Assembly (NCBI RefSeq): GCF_001612985.1
Contig: NZ_BDBM01000009.1
Span: 62,001-126,000 of the forward strand
Reading direction: 5' to 3'
Source of the DNA: Nocardia gamkensis NBRC 108242
GTDB lineage: Bacteria; Actinomycetota; Actinomycetes; Mycobacteriales; Mycobacteriaceae
Length of the DNA: 64,000 nucleotides
How positions within the stretch are numbered: position 1 is the stretch's first letter; every line of letters begins with the position of its first letter. Shown one piece after another: positions 19,283-27,655 of the stretch. The notes beneath the pieces were generated by a model. It had not been told where the DNA came from and searched no databases. It worked only from the letters and a program-made list of their open reading frames with translations. Made by a program: the position numbers and the translations under genes.

Positions 19283-19738
19283 ATGACCGCAGTCGCCCTG
19301 GAATCGGGGTACTGGAGTTCGCTGGGCGAGGGTGTGGGAGCGATCATCCTCTACGCCCTCGTCGGCCTGGTGCTCATGCTCGTCGGCTTCTACGCCATCG
19401 ACCTGACCACGCCGGGCAAGCTGCGCAAACTGGTGGTGGCGGGCAAGCCGAACGCCGTCATCGTCACGGCCGCGGGCATGATCAGCATGGCGTTCATCGT
19501 CGTGCTCGCCATCTTCGCCGTTGGCGGCGGCGGCAAGCTGTCCGAGGGACTGATCGCCGCGCTGGTGTTCGGCCTGGTCGGCATTGTCGCCCAGGTCATC
19601 TCGGTGCGCGTGATCGAGCGGGCGCTCGGCATCGACATCGGCACCGCGCTGCACGCCGACACCTACACCACCGAGGTACTCGTGGTGGCGGCCGCGCATT
19701 TCGCGCTCGGCTTGGTGGTCGCCTTCGCGATCCTCTAG
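19283..19738 (+). CDS. DUF350 four-helix membrane protein (YjfL-like)
   Basis: This 151-residue protein has four hydrophobic helices, near residues 14-35, 55-78, 85-108 and 130-151, with the loop FYAIDLTTPGKLRKLVVAGKP-like pattern common in DUF350. Its function is unknown; the family sits beside YjfC/YgiC-like ATP-grasp genes in many bacteria. The ATG follows a GGAAGGA ribosome site. Confidence 0.88.
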   Translation: MTAVALESGYWSSLGEGVGAIILYALVGLVLMLVGFYAIDLTTPGKLRKLVVAGKPNAVIVTAAGMISMAFIVVLAIFAVGGGGKLSEGLIAALVFGLVGIVAQVISVRVIERALGIDIGTALHADTYTTEVLVVAAAHFALGLVVAFAIL

Positions 19739-19810
19739 GCGTAGCCGCGAACTCATCGGCCCCCACGTCCGGCACCGGCCCGACATTCCTCGCAGCGGCG
19801 CGGCCGCCGG

Positions 19811-19996
19811 TCAGTGATCGTCTCCGTGGTCGAGACAGTACGCCGCCGCGGCGAGGTACTGGCGGCACTCCGGGCCGTGACCGGCGTGCACGCCGCGGAC
19901 GAACAGCGCGCGATCGAGGTCGAGATCTGTCGGGTCCGCGGAACAGTCCCGGTATCGGCTCCGCCAGAGGTCCTGCGTATCCAGCGATGTCTGCAT
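19811..19996 (-). CDS. Small soluble protein of 61 residues
   Basis: The frame starts MQTSLDTQDLWRSRYRD and ends QYLAAAAYCLDHGDDH. It has three cysteines and a His/Asp-rich tail (CLDHGDDH). A very good GGGAGG ribosome site lies six bases before the ATG, and third positions are GC-rich like its neighbours. It lies alone between convergent DUF350 and the glucosidase gene's stop. I do not recognise a family. Confidence 0.6.
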   Translation of the reverse strand: MQTSLDTQDLWRSRYRDCSADPTDLDLDRALFVRGVHAGHGPECRQYLAAAAYCLDHGDDH

Positions 19997-20091
19997 CGTG
20001 CACCTCCCGTGCTGCGTATCAGAGCGAGAAGGCTTGCAATGTCCTTACGCCGGAGGCATACCCGCTCGGGCCTCTCGGCAACCGGTGTGGC

Positions 20092-22221
20092 TCACCGGGT
20101 CACCAGTCGCCAGTCGTCGGGCAGGCGTGCCGCGGTGATCTGCGCGCCCTCGGCCTCCAGGTCGACGGTGGTCGCACCGAGCCGCAGCGCGCGCAGCGAG
20201 ACCTTGCCCCACCGCGCCGGTAGCTGCGGCCGGACGGTGAGCGTCCTGCTCGGCGTGTCCGGGTCGAGTCCGAGGAACGAGCGCACCAGCAACAGCGGCG
20301 CCGCGCTCGCCCACGCCTGCGGCGAGCAGGACGTCGGATACGGCACGGGCGTAGCGAATCGGGACCGGGGAAAACCGCAGAACAACTCCGGCAATCGGCC
20401 GTCGAACACCGCCGCCGCGTCCAAGAGACCGGTGGCCAGCCGGGTCGCCAGCTCGACCGCGCCGGGCACGTGCCGATAGCGCAGCAAGCCCGCCACCGCG
20501 ATCGCCGTGTCGTGCGGCCAGACCGAGCCGCAGTGATAGCTCATCGGGTTGTAGGCACCCATGTTCGAGGCCAAGGTGCGCAGACCGAAGCCGGAGTCCA
20601 TCTCCGGGGACGCGATACGCGACACCAGCTCGGCCGCGTGCTCGTCGGTGGCGATACCCGACCAGAGGCAGTGGGCGACATTGCTGGTCAGCGCGTCGAC
20701 CTGACGTTTGCCGCCGTCCAGCGCCACGGCGTACCAGCCGCGGTCGGGCAGCCAGAACTGTTCGGCGAACTTGACGCGCAACTCCGCGGCGCGTTCGCGC
20801 AGCAGGCCGGCCAGCCGAGGGTCGTCGAAAGCCTCGGCCAGCTCGGCCCTGGCCAGCATCGCCGCGTGCACGTAGCCCTGCACTTCGCACAGCGCGATCG
20901 GCGCCTCGGCGATATGGCCGGTGGCGTCGTTGATCCCGTCGAAGCTGTCCTTCCACCCCTGATTGATCAGGCCGCGGTCGGTGGCGCGGCGGTACTCGAC
21001 GAAGCCGTCGCCGTCCCGGTCGCCGTAGTCGGTGATCCAGCGCAGCGCCGCGTCGGCGGCGGGCAGCAGTTGCCGGATCGCCTCGCAGTCGGCGCCCCAG
21101 CGATGGCATTCGGCCAGCAGCATCACGAACAGCGGTGTAGCGTCGGCGGTTCCGTAGTAGATGTTGCCGCCGAACACCTGCCCGCCCGCCGGGCCGCGGC
21201 GCATCTCGTGCATGATGCGCCCGGGCTCCTCCTCGGTGAGCGGGTTCACGTCCTGGCCTTGCAGTTCCGCCAGCTGCTGGAGCGTGCCCAGCGCCAGATC
21301 GACCTCCAGCGGCAGCGCCATCCACGCGGTGAGCAGGCTGTCGCGGCCGAACAGGGTCATGAACCACGGCGCGCCAGCGGCGACGAACGGCCGGGCGTCG
21401 CCGGATTCGTCGTGCATCTGCAACGCGCCCAAGTCGCTCTCGGTGCGGCGCAGCACGCGGGTGAGCGCCGGATCGGACGCGGCGATGTCGGTGGCGGTGT
21501 CGCGCCACGCCTCGATCTTGCGGCCCGGCGCGCTCACGCCGTAGTGCTCCCCCGGCGACACGGCTTGGAATCGCTGGTTTCCCACCGTCGGCTGGGCGAT
21601 GATCTCGGTCTGCCAGCATTCGCCGACCGGCACGATCACCCGCCACAGCAGCGAACCCGGAAGAACCTCGGGTTCCACCGTGGCGGAGATCGATATTCCC
21701 CGGCTGCGGTCGGCGTGGTCGTGCAGCACCAGTTCACCGTCGGCGACCGTCACGTCGGCCCGCGCGTGCCCCGCCCGGCCTTCCTTCACCGCGAAGAGGT
21801 CGACGAAGTCGGCGTCCACGTGCAGTTCCAGCAGCACCGCGGTGGGCTCGCGGCCCATGTTCTCCAGCGTGATCAGCTCGTGCATGCCGTCGGCCACGAT
21901 CCGCTCGCGCACCACCAGCAGCGTGCTGTCGGCCAGGCCCGCCTGCGGGGGCCTGCGCAACACGAACCTGGCGGCGAACGCCTCCGGACTGAGCACCGAA
22001 AGGGACTCGGCGGGTTTGCCGTTCACCAGCAATTCCCAGCGGGACAGCACGCGCGCGTCCCGGAAGAACAAGCCGTGCGGCTTGCCCGGTTCGACGTCAC
22101 CGAGCCGGTTGGACAGGCAGAACGTGCCGCCTTCGACCAGGGTGACCGAACCGCACCCCCCGAACCCGGTGGGCTCACCGGCGTTCAGGGGGGCTGGGCT
22201 CAACGGGATGGAACCGGTCAC
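20092..22221 (-). CDS. Amylo-alpha-1,6-glucosidase / glycogen-debranching-type glycoside hydrolase
   Basis: This 709-residue protein has an N-terminal beta-rich debranching-enzyme domain (GTFCLSNRLGD, LFFRDARVLSRWELLVNG) and a C-terminal (alpha/alpha)6 barrel of the GH15/GH63-like clan (APWFMTLFGRDSLLTAWM, NQGWKDSFDGI, YHCGSVWPHDTAIAV). Such enzymes remove alpha-1,6 branches from glycogen-like glucans. The GTG at 22221 overlaps the stop of the upstream glycosyltransferase gene by four bases (GTGA), implying one transcript and a shared polysaccharide pathway. The actual substrate is inferred. Confidence 0.88.
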   Translation of the reverse strand: MTGSIPLSPAPLNAGEPTGFGGCGSVTLVEGGTFCLSNRLGDVEPGKPHGLFFRDARVLSRWELLVNGKPAESLSVLSPEAFAARFVLRRPPQAGLADSTLLVVRERIVADGMHELITLENMGREPTAVLLELHVDADFVDLFAVKEGRAGHARADVTVADGELVLHDHADRSRGISISATVEPEVLPGSLLWRVIVPVGECWQTEIIAQPTVGNQRFQAVSPGEHYGVSAPGRKIEAWRDTATDIAASDPALTRVLRRTESDLGALQMHDESGDARPFVAAGAPWFMTLFGRDSLLTAWMALPLEVDLALGTLQQLAELQGQDVNPLTEEEPGRIMHEMRRGPAGGQVFGGNIYYGTADATPLFVMLLAECHRWGADCEAIRQLLPAADAALRWITDYGDRDGDGFVEYRRATDRGLINQGWKDSFDGINDATGHIAEAPIALCEVQGYVHAAMLARAELAEAFDDPRLAGLLRERAAELRVKFAEQFWLPDRGWYAVALDGGKRQVDALTSNVAHCLWSGIATDEHAAELVSRIASPEMDSGFGLRTLASNMGAYNPMSYHCGSVWPHDTAIAVAGLLRYRHVPGAVELATRLATGLLDAAAVFDGRLPELFCGFPRSRFATPVPYPTSCSPQAWASAAPLLLVRSFLGLDPDTPSRTLTVRPQLPARWGKVSLRALRLGATTVDLEAEGAQITAARLPDDWRLVTR

Positions 22222-23465
22222 GCCAATCCGCTCGCCGCGATCCGGACGGGCGCGGAGCCGGTCGCCGTGGCGTCGAGCGGCGCGGCCGCGGGCGCCGCGA
22301 TGTCGAGCGGCGCGGCACCGAACCGCTGCTTGGAACGCAGCAGACGGCGATACACCTGCTCGTACCCGAAGCCGAGCGTGTCGGACCCGAAATTGGCCTG
22401 CACGTGGGCTCGGCAGGCATACGGGTCGATGCCGCGGACCTCTTCGATAGCCGCGGGCAATTCGGCGGGATCCTCGCAGATGCGGCCGGTCACGCCGTCG
22501 ACGATCACCTCGGACACCGCCCCGCCGCGCAACGCGACCACCGGCGTGCCACAAACCATGGATTCGATCATCACCATGCCGAACGGTTCCTCCCAGCGGA
22601 TTGGGAACAACAGGCAACGCGCATTCGCAAGCAGCTTACGCTTGGCCGCCGCGTCGGCGAGTCCGAACACGTGATCGTTGTCCGTCAACATCGGCCGCAC
22701 CTTCTCCTCGAAGTACGCCTGTTCCGGACGTTCGCTGCACTTACCGGCCAGCACCAGCGGGATGCCCGCCGCGTGCGCGGCCTCCAGCGCCAGGTGCGGG
22801 GCCTTGCACTCGTTGAACCGGCCGAGGAACAGCGCGTAGTCGTCCTTCTCGACACGGAACGGCCAGTCGTCGACGTGCAGCGCATTGTGCACGCGCCCGG
22901 ACCAATTCAGGCCCGGCGCCAGCTCGCGCTGGCGGTCGCTGATCGCGACCAGCGCCACCTCGTCGCCCAGATCCTGGTAGTAACGGTAGATGTCGTCCTC
23001 CACCGGCCCGTGCACGGTCAATACCGTCGGCAGACCCATGTGCTGGAAGACGGACGCGTTGAGCGGGCCTGCGAAGGTGTGGTCGTGCACCAGGTCGACA
23101 CCCGATGTGGCCACGAGCTTCTCGATGGCGCGGCGCACCCGCAACGCGTGCACGACCTCGGGAAACGGCTCCCCGAGACGCTCGGGCAGCGCCCGATCCC
23201 ACACCGGCACGAACTTGGCCTTCGTCCCCGGTTCCCCCGCGCCAAGCAGAGTCACGTCGTGGCCACGGGCCACCAGTGCGTCGACCAGATCGGCCACCAC
23301 GGCCTCGACACCGCCGTATGCCTTGGGCGGGACGTCGAAGTACGGCGGCACGACCATCGCGATCCGGAACGGACCGCTGGAGCGATCTGTCGACACGTAG
23401 TCGCACGACGGCATCTCCAGATCGGACGACGCCTGCGCGGAAATCGGCACGGAAAGCGCGCTCAT
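22218..23465 (-). CDS. Family 4 glycosyltransferase
   Basis: This 415-residue GT-B protein has an N-terminal Rossmann half starting RIAMVVPPYFDVPPKAYGG and a donor-binding half with LFLGRFNECKAPHLALEAA and the E-x7-E-type segment PFGMVMIESMVCGTPVVAL. These are typical of GT4 enzymes using nucleotide-sugar donors. The first 30 or so residues are not part of the fold, so an internal Met may be the true start. The ATG at 23465 has GGAGGG three bases upstream. It is co-transcribed with the overlapping debranching-type glucosidase. Confidence 0.88.
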   Translation of the reverse strand: MSALSVPISAQASSDLEMPSCDYVSTDRSSGPFRIAMVVPPYFDVPPKAYGGVEAVVADLVDALVARGHDVTLLGAGEPGTKAKFVPVWDRALPERLGEPFPEVVHALRVRRAIEKLVATSGVDLVHDHTFAGPLNASVFQHMGLPTVLTVHGPVEDDIYRYYQDLGDEVALVAISDRQRELAPGLNWSGRVHNALHVDDWPFRVEKDDYALFLGRFNECKAPHLALEAAHAAGIPLVLAGKCSERPEQAYFEEKVRPMLTDNDHVFGLADAAAKRKLLANARCLLFPIRWEEPFGMVMIESMVCGTPVVALRGGAVSEVIVDGVTGRICEDPAELPAAIEEVRGIDPYACRAHVQANFGSDTLGFGYEQVYRRLLRSKQRFGAAPLDIAAPAAAPLDATATGSAPVRIAASGLA

Positions 23466-23640
23466 GACCCTCCTTCCAGGGACAACCAAGTAGCACTCGC
23501 ATTCACCCAGCACTCGGAGTACCGGGCGCCGAACTGAACTAAGTGGCCCCCGCGGCGGAGGTGAAGACCTAGCTGCACCGCCGTCCATGGGGCTTGGTTG
23601 GCCTGGTCACGCTTTCGGCATGATCAGGGGGGCCGAGTGG

Positions 23641-23672
23641 GAGGTACCTCAGGCGGTGTGGTTCAAACCACA
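23641..23672. promoter_or_regulatory. Two adjacent palindromes upstream of the glycosyltransferase-glucosidase operon
   Basis: GAGGTACCTC (23641-23650) is a perfect 10-bp palindrome. Six bases further, TGTGGTT-CA-AACCACA (23657-23672) is a 7+7 inverted repeat. They lie 176-207 bases before the glycosyltransferase start, in the gap before the HTH_42 gene's stop. They look like regulator sites, but I cannot name the regulator. The rest of the 23466-23762 gap shows no convincing gene. Confidence 0.5.
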
Positions 23673-23762
23673 GTTGGGGAAAAATCCCGTCGTCCAGCGA
23701 TTGTTCAGCTACCGATGGGTAGTCCGGTGGCCCCGCCTTCTCCGAGACGGTCACCGCGCGTC

Positions 23763-24872
23763 TCACCCTTCGAGCACGACCTGCGGATCACAGTCGGCCG
23801 CGGTGGCGTCCCCACCCGCCACGATGAACGACAGCAAATCTTCCGCTTCCGCGCGCACCGCCGCCTCCTCGGTCGCGGACAGCGGATGCCAGGGCCTGAT
23901 GCGCAGCGTGGCGCCGTCCAGCGACCAGCGGCCGTGCGCGAAACCGTCGACCAGATACATGGGAACGCCCGCGGAAGCCTCTCTAGCGGTGCGTTTCCGG
24001 TCTTCCTCGCTGATGATCCTGCGGCGGTCCTTGTGGCCCAACAGCGCGTTGTCGAAGGCGGGCAGAAAGCGTACGGGCACGGGCAGATCCGGCTCGGCCA
24101 ACGGCGCGTCCGGCAGATCGAACAACACGCGGTGCTGGTCGTCGGTGAACACGCGCAGCCGGGTGCGCAGGCCGTCGACGACCTCGGCCAGCCGGGTGAT
24201 ACCCGCCCACGCCTGCATGTCCGCTACCGTGGCCGGACCGAACGCGGCGAGATAGCGCAGGACCAGCGTCTCGGGCTGGGACACCTCGGCCATGGGCAGG
24301 CCCGTCCATTCCTCGGCCAGACCGACTGTGACCTGCCGATAGCGCCACCGCCCCCACGCGCCGGTCTCGGGGCCGTGCGTCAACGGGACCAGCAACTCGA
24401 CGGTTTCGGCGAGCCTGCGCGCGTGCCGGTCCGGGAAACGCCGGGCGAGCAGGTCGCCCAGTTCACCGCGGCGCAGCCGCTGTCCGGCCAGCAGTTCACG
24501 TCCGGCGGCCGCGAGCGCTCCCAGATCGACGCCGTCGATCTCGTCGCGAAAATACGGTGCTTTCAGCGCGGCGTCGACCACCGGTTGCACCGTCGGCCGC
24601 AGCCAGCGGTAGTCCGCGGCGTCGGCCAGATGGACGGTCCCGCGGATCATGGTGGAACGCACCAGCCTGCGGTCACGCAGCAGCGCGGCCAAATCGTCGT
24701 GCCGGAACTCCGCGAGGCGCGACCACAGCCCCACATAGGGCCAGTTCGGCTCCTGGCCCTGCACCGCGACCAGATGCCGGACCAGTTCGAGCGGGGGCAG
24801 CGCCACCCGCTCCACCAGCTTCTGGCGCACCAGCAGCGTCCGATTCAGCTCGCGCAGTGATAGTTCCGTCAT
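23763..24872 (-). CDS. HTH_42 winged-helix protein, AlkZ/YcaQ-like
   Basis: This 369-residue protein has the HTH_42 pattern: LNRTLLVRQKLVERVA at the start, HLVAVQGQEPNWPYVGLWSRL, and MIRGTVHLADAADYRWLRP. The Q-x-Q motif (Gln38, Gln40) sits where AlkZ DNA glycosylases carry their catalytic QxQ; YcaQ-type enzymes have QxD instead. The family unhooks interstrand crosslinks or bulky alkyl adducts, but many members are uncharacterised. The ATG at 24872 starts just before the conserved helix. Confidence 0.85.
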   Translation of the reverse strand: MTELSLRELNRTLLVRQKLVERVALPPLELVRHLVAVQGQEPNWPYVGLWSRLAEFRHDDLAALLRDRRLVRSTMIRGTVHLADAADYRWLRPTVQPVVDAALKAPYFRDEIDGVDLGALAAAGRELLAGQRLRRGELGDLLARRFPDRHARRLAETVELLVPLTHGPETGAWGRWRYRQVTVGLAEEWTGLPMAEVSQPETLVLRYLAAFGPATVADMQAWAGITRLAEVVDGLRTRLRVFTDDQHRVLFDLPDAPLAEPDLPVPVRFLPAFDNALLGHKDRRRIISEEDRKRTAREASAGVPMYLVDGFAHGRWSLDGATLRIRPWHPLSATEEAAVRAEAEDLLSFIVAGGDATAADCDPQVVLEG

Positions 24873-24962
24873 GCGCCCATCTTCGCCGAGCCGACCGACA
24901 TCTCGACGCTCCTCGCGAAGCATGCGCACCGTTCCACGGGTGCCCGCGAGGGCGTCCGGGGT

Positions 24963-26489
24963 TCACTGATCCGGTAGGCAGCGGCCGGGATCGGGCAAGT
25001 CGGCGCACGGCGCGTTGCCGTGCGCGCGCAGCACCTCCTTGCCGGTCTGATCGGTCAGGAAGTGCAGAAAGCTCGCGGCGAGCGAGTCACCGGGCAACTC
25101 GCCGTTGCTGTAGGCGTACTCGACTCCCCAGAAGGGGTAGGCGCGGCGCACCGCGGCGTCGCGGCCTGCGCCGACGCCCTCGATCACCAGGGTCGGCAGG
25201 CCCGCGTCGACGGCCTCGGAGAACTCCGTATAGCCGATGGCTCCGGGGATCTCGGCCACCGCCTTGCGCATGTCGGCCGTGACCTGGACCTCGCAGTGCG
25301 CGGGCGCGGTGGTGACGGTGCCCTTCAGCGCCGTGCAGCTCACGTGCGCGCGATCCGGCTGAGTGCCGTCGAGCAGCCTGCGTTCGAAGGTGTTGCGCGA
25401 ACCGGAACCCGGGGTGCGGTTGACCAGCACCACCGGCAGGTCGGGTCCGCCCACCTCGCGCCAGTTGCCGATGCCGCCACGGTACAGATCCCGGATCTGG
25501 GCGACGGTGAGATCCCGGACGCCGACGCCGGGATGCACGATCATGGCGAACAACGACAAGGCGAGCGGACGGTGCACCAACGACGGATAGCCGCTGCCCT
25601 TCGCACCGTCGGTGATGGCGAGCAATCCGGAGTTGCCCGCGCCCTCCTCGGCGAGCCGGTCCAGTCCACGCTCGGTGCCCTCGAAACCGAACGCGAATTC
25701 CGCACCGGTGCAACGCTTCCGATACTGCTCGGCGGCTTCCCTGACCACGGGGCCGAACGCCGACGACCCGGTCACGGTCAGTTTGCCCGAGGCGCACTCC
25801 AGTGGCGTCGGCGACGGCTCCAGCGCGGCCACCACCAGTTGGACGACGATCACCAGCACCAGGAATATCGTGAGCGCGACCATCATCAGCGGGATTCCGG
25901 TGCGGCTGCGGGTTTCGGTGATCCGGCCGGCTTTGATGCCGCCGCGCAGCACCGGTTGCGGGTATTCGCCCACACCTTCGGACCGCTGCAGGATCGCCAG
26001 GATCTTGTAGTGATCGCCGGGGCCGAGCGGCACCTTCGGCAAGTCGATCACACCGATGTGCCCGTCGGTGTCCTCGCGTACCGCGATGCCGGAGTCGGCG
26101 TCGAGGTTGTCGGCCAACGCGGGATCGCTGAGTTCGTTGACCGCCATGCCGATCACGCGGCGCTGCGGAAAGCGCAGGTGCAGACCGATCCGCGCGGCTT
26201 CCGGCGCCTTGTAGTCATGACTGTCGATGGTCGTGACGCCGCTGTTCTCGATGCGCACCAGCACGACCGAGATGTCCTTCAGGTCCGGGCTGGCGCCGTC
26301 GGCCGAGGGGCGCAGCTGCGGAAGCACCCCGGGGAACACCGACTCGATCTCGCCGGTGACCGGCGTGTCCATCTGTACTCGATAGCCGAGCCGCCTGCGG
26401 CCTGCGAAAACGAACTCCCACAGGAACGCGCCGATCGGCACCGCGATACCGATGAGCGCCAGTACGATTTCGAGCGGAAAGTCGCCCAC
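24963..26489 (-). CDS. Membrane-tethered phosphate-type (PstS-like) substrate-binding protein
   Basis: This 508-residue protein has a membrane helix near residues 5-27, a beta-rich domain around 35-190 (ISVVLVRIENSGVTTIDS), a second membrane helix at 199-223, and a C-terminal PBP2/PstS-like domain. That last domain shows LTVTGSSAFGPVVREAAEQY, DLTVAQIRDLYRGGIGNWREVGG, RTPGSGSRNTFERRL and AIGYTEFSEA. Four cysteines in the C-terminal domain fit an exported fold with disulfides. No ABC permease or ATPase is adjacent, so it may be a sensor or scavenging protein rather than a transporter subunit. Confidence 0.82.
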   Translation of the reverse strand: MGDFPLEIVLALIGIAVPIGAFLWEFVFAGRRRLGYRVQMDTPVTGEIESVFPGVLPQLRPSADGASPDLKDISVVLVRIENSGVTTIDSHDYKAPEAARIGLHLRFPQRRVIGMAVNELSDPALADNLDADSGIAVREDTDGHIGVIDLPKVPLGPGDHYKILAILQRSEGVGEYPQPVLRGGIKAGRITETRSRTGIPLMMVALTIFLVLVIVVQLVVAALEPSPTPLECASGKLTVTGSSAFGPVVREAAEQYRKRCTGAEFAFGFEGTERGLDRLAEEGAGNSGLLAITDGAKGSGYPSLVHRPLALSLFAMIVHPGVGVRDLTVAQIRDLYRGGIGNWREVGGPDLPVVLVNRTPGSGSRNTFERRLLDGTQPDRAHVSCTALKGTVTTAPAHCEVQVTADMRKAVAEIPGAIGYTEFSEAVDAGLPTLVIEGVGAGRDAAVRRAYPFWGVEYAYSNGELPGDSLAASFLHFLTDQTGKEVLRAHGNAPCADLPDPGRCLPDQ

Positions 26490-26589
26490 CAGTCGATCCC
26501 CCCAGCAATCCGTGTGGCCATCATTCTCGGCGGCGATCGCCTACCGACCCAGGCGAAGTCGAAGTGTTCGGCAACAGTTAACCCGGCGG

Positions 26590-27651
26590 TCACGCTCGCG
26601 CGCGAGTCCAGGCCGAGAGATCCGCCAGCGGCCAGGTGTTGATCACCCGTTCCGGCGCGACACCGTTCGCGACCGCGCGCTCGCAACCGTAGCCCTGCCA
26701 GTCGAGCTGTCCCGGGGCGTGCGCGTCGGTGTCGATCGAGAAGTAGCACCCCATCTCGGCGGCCAGTCGCAGCAATCGCGAAGGCGGATCCAGTCGTTCG
26801 GGCCTGCTGTTGATCTCCACGGCGGTGCCGTAGGTGCGGCACGCCTCGAACACCACCTCGGCGTCGAACGTCGACTCCGGCCTGGTGCCGCGTCCACCCG
26901 CGACCAGGCGGCCGGTGCAGTGGCCGAGCACGTCGACATTGGGGTCGGCGACGGCGTACGCCATGCGCTTGGTCATCGTCGCGCTGTCGTCGCGCAGGTG
27001 CGAATGCACGCTGGCCACGACGATGTCCAGGCGGGCGAGCAGATCCGCCTGCTGGTCGAGCGTGCCGTCGTCGAGGATGTCCACTTCGATGCCGGTGAGA
27101 ATGCGGAACGGCGCCATCCGGTCGTTGAGTTCGGCGACCACGTCGAGTTGCTTGCGCAGTCGGTCGGCGGACAGGCCGTTGGCCACGGTCAGGCGCGGCG
27201 AATGGTCGGTCAGGGCGCAGTATTCATGCCCGAGCGCCGCCGCGACGCGCATCATCTCCTCGATCGGGCTGCCACCGTCGGACCAGTTCGAGTGCGTGTG
27301 CAGATCGCCGCGCAACTGTTCCCGCAACGGTTTGCCCGGCGCCCCGATCGGCTGGGCGGCCGCGCGCAACTCGGCCAGGTATCGCGGCACCACACCGGCG
27401 TACGCCTGCTCGATGACGGCGGCGGTCTTGGGCCCGATGCCTGCCAGTTCGGTCCAGCTGCCGGCCGCTCGGCGCGCCGCGCGCTCGTCGGCGGGCAATC
27501 CCGCGACGACGTCGGCGGCGCGCCGGTAGGCCTTCACGCGGTGGGTCTCCGCACGGGAGCGCTCCAGCCAGAAGCCGATCTCCCGCAGCGCCGCCTCCGG
27601 ACCCGGCGCCGCGGCCCGGTCCGGCATCCCGCTCGGATCCTGGTCGGACAC
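26590..27651 (-). CDS. PHP-domain metallophosphoesterase with helix-hairpin-helix region (PolX C-terminal-like)
   Basis: This 353-residue protein has an N-terminal helical part with an HhH motif (LAGIGPKTAAVIEQAY) and a full PHP metal-binding set: DLHTHSNWSDGG, YCALTDHS, GIEVDIL, VVASVHSH, VLGHCTGR, AVEINSRPERLDPP and FSIDTDAHAPGQLD. It matches the PHP part of bacterial PolX-type proteins without the polymerase domain. Likely activities are phosphatase or 3'-5' exonuclease on DNA or small phosphates. It begins four bases past the stop of the DHFR-fold gene, so they share an operon. Confidence 0.88.
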   Translation of the reverse strand: MSDQDPSGMPDRAAAPGPEAALREIGFWLERSRAETHRVKAYRRAADVVAGLPADERAARRAAGSWTELAGIGPKTAAVIEQAYAGVVPRYLAELRAAAQPIGAPGKPLREQLRGDLHTHSNWSDGGSPIEEMMRVAAALGHEYCALTDHSPRLTVANGLSADRLRKQLDVVAELNDRMAPFRILTGIEVDILDDGTLDQQADLLARLDIVVASVHSHLRDDSATMTKRMAYAVADPNVDVLGHCTGRLVAGGRGTRPESTFDAEVVFEACRTYGTAVEINSRPERLDPPSRLLRLAAEMGCYFSIDTDAHAPGQLDWQGYGCERAVANGVAPERVINTWPLADLSAWTRARA

Positions 27652-27655
27652 CGTG

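Noticed and set aside
17242..19738. Glutathionylspermidine biosynthesis as the literal function of the trio
   Set aside because: The amidase half is missing and the organism appears to use mycothiol, so only family membership is claimed.
20470..22674. 734-codon plus-strand frame opposite the glucosidase and glycosyltransferase
   Set aside because: Antisense shadow of a conserved glycoside hydrolase and GT4 gene.
23569..23766. 65-codon minus-strand frame upstream of the glycosyltransferase
   Set aside because: Weak start, overlaps the HTH_42 stop and covers two palindromes; more likely regulatory DNA.
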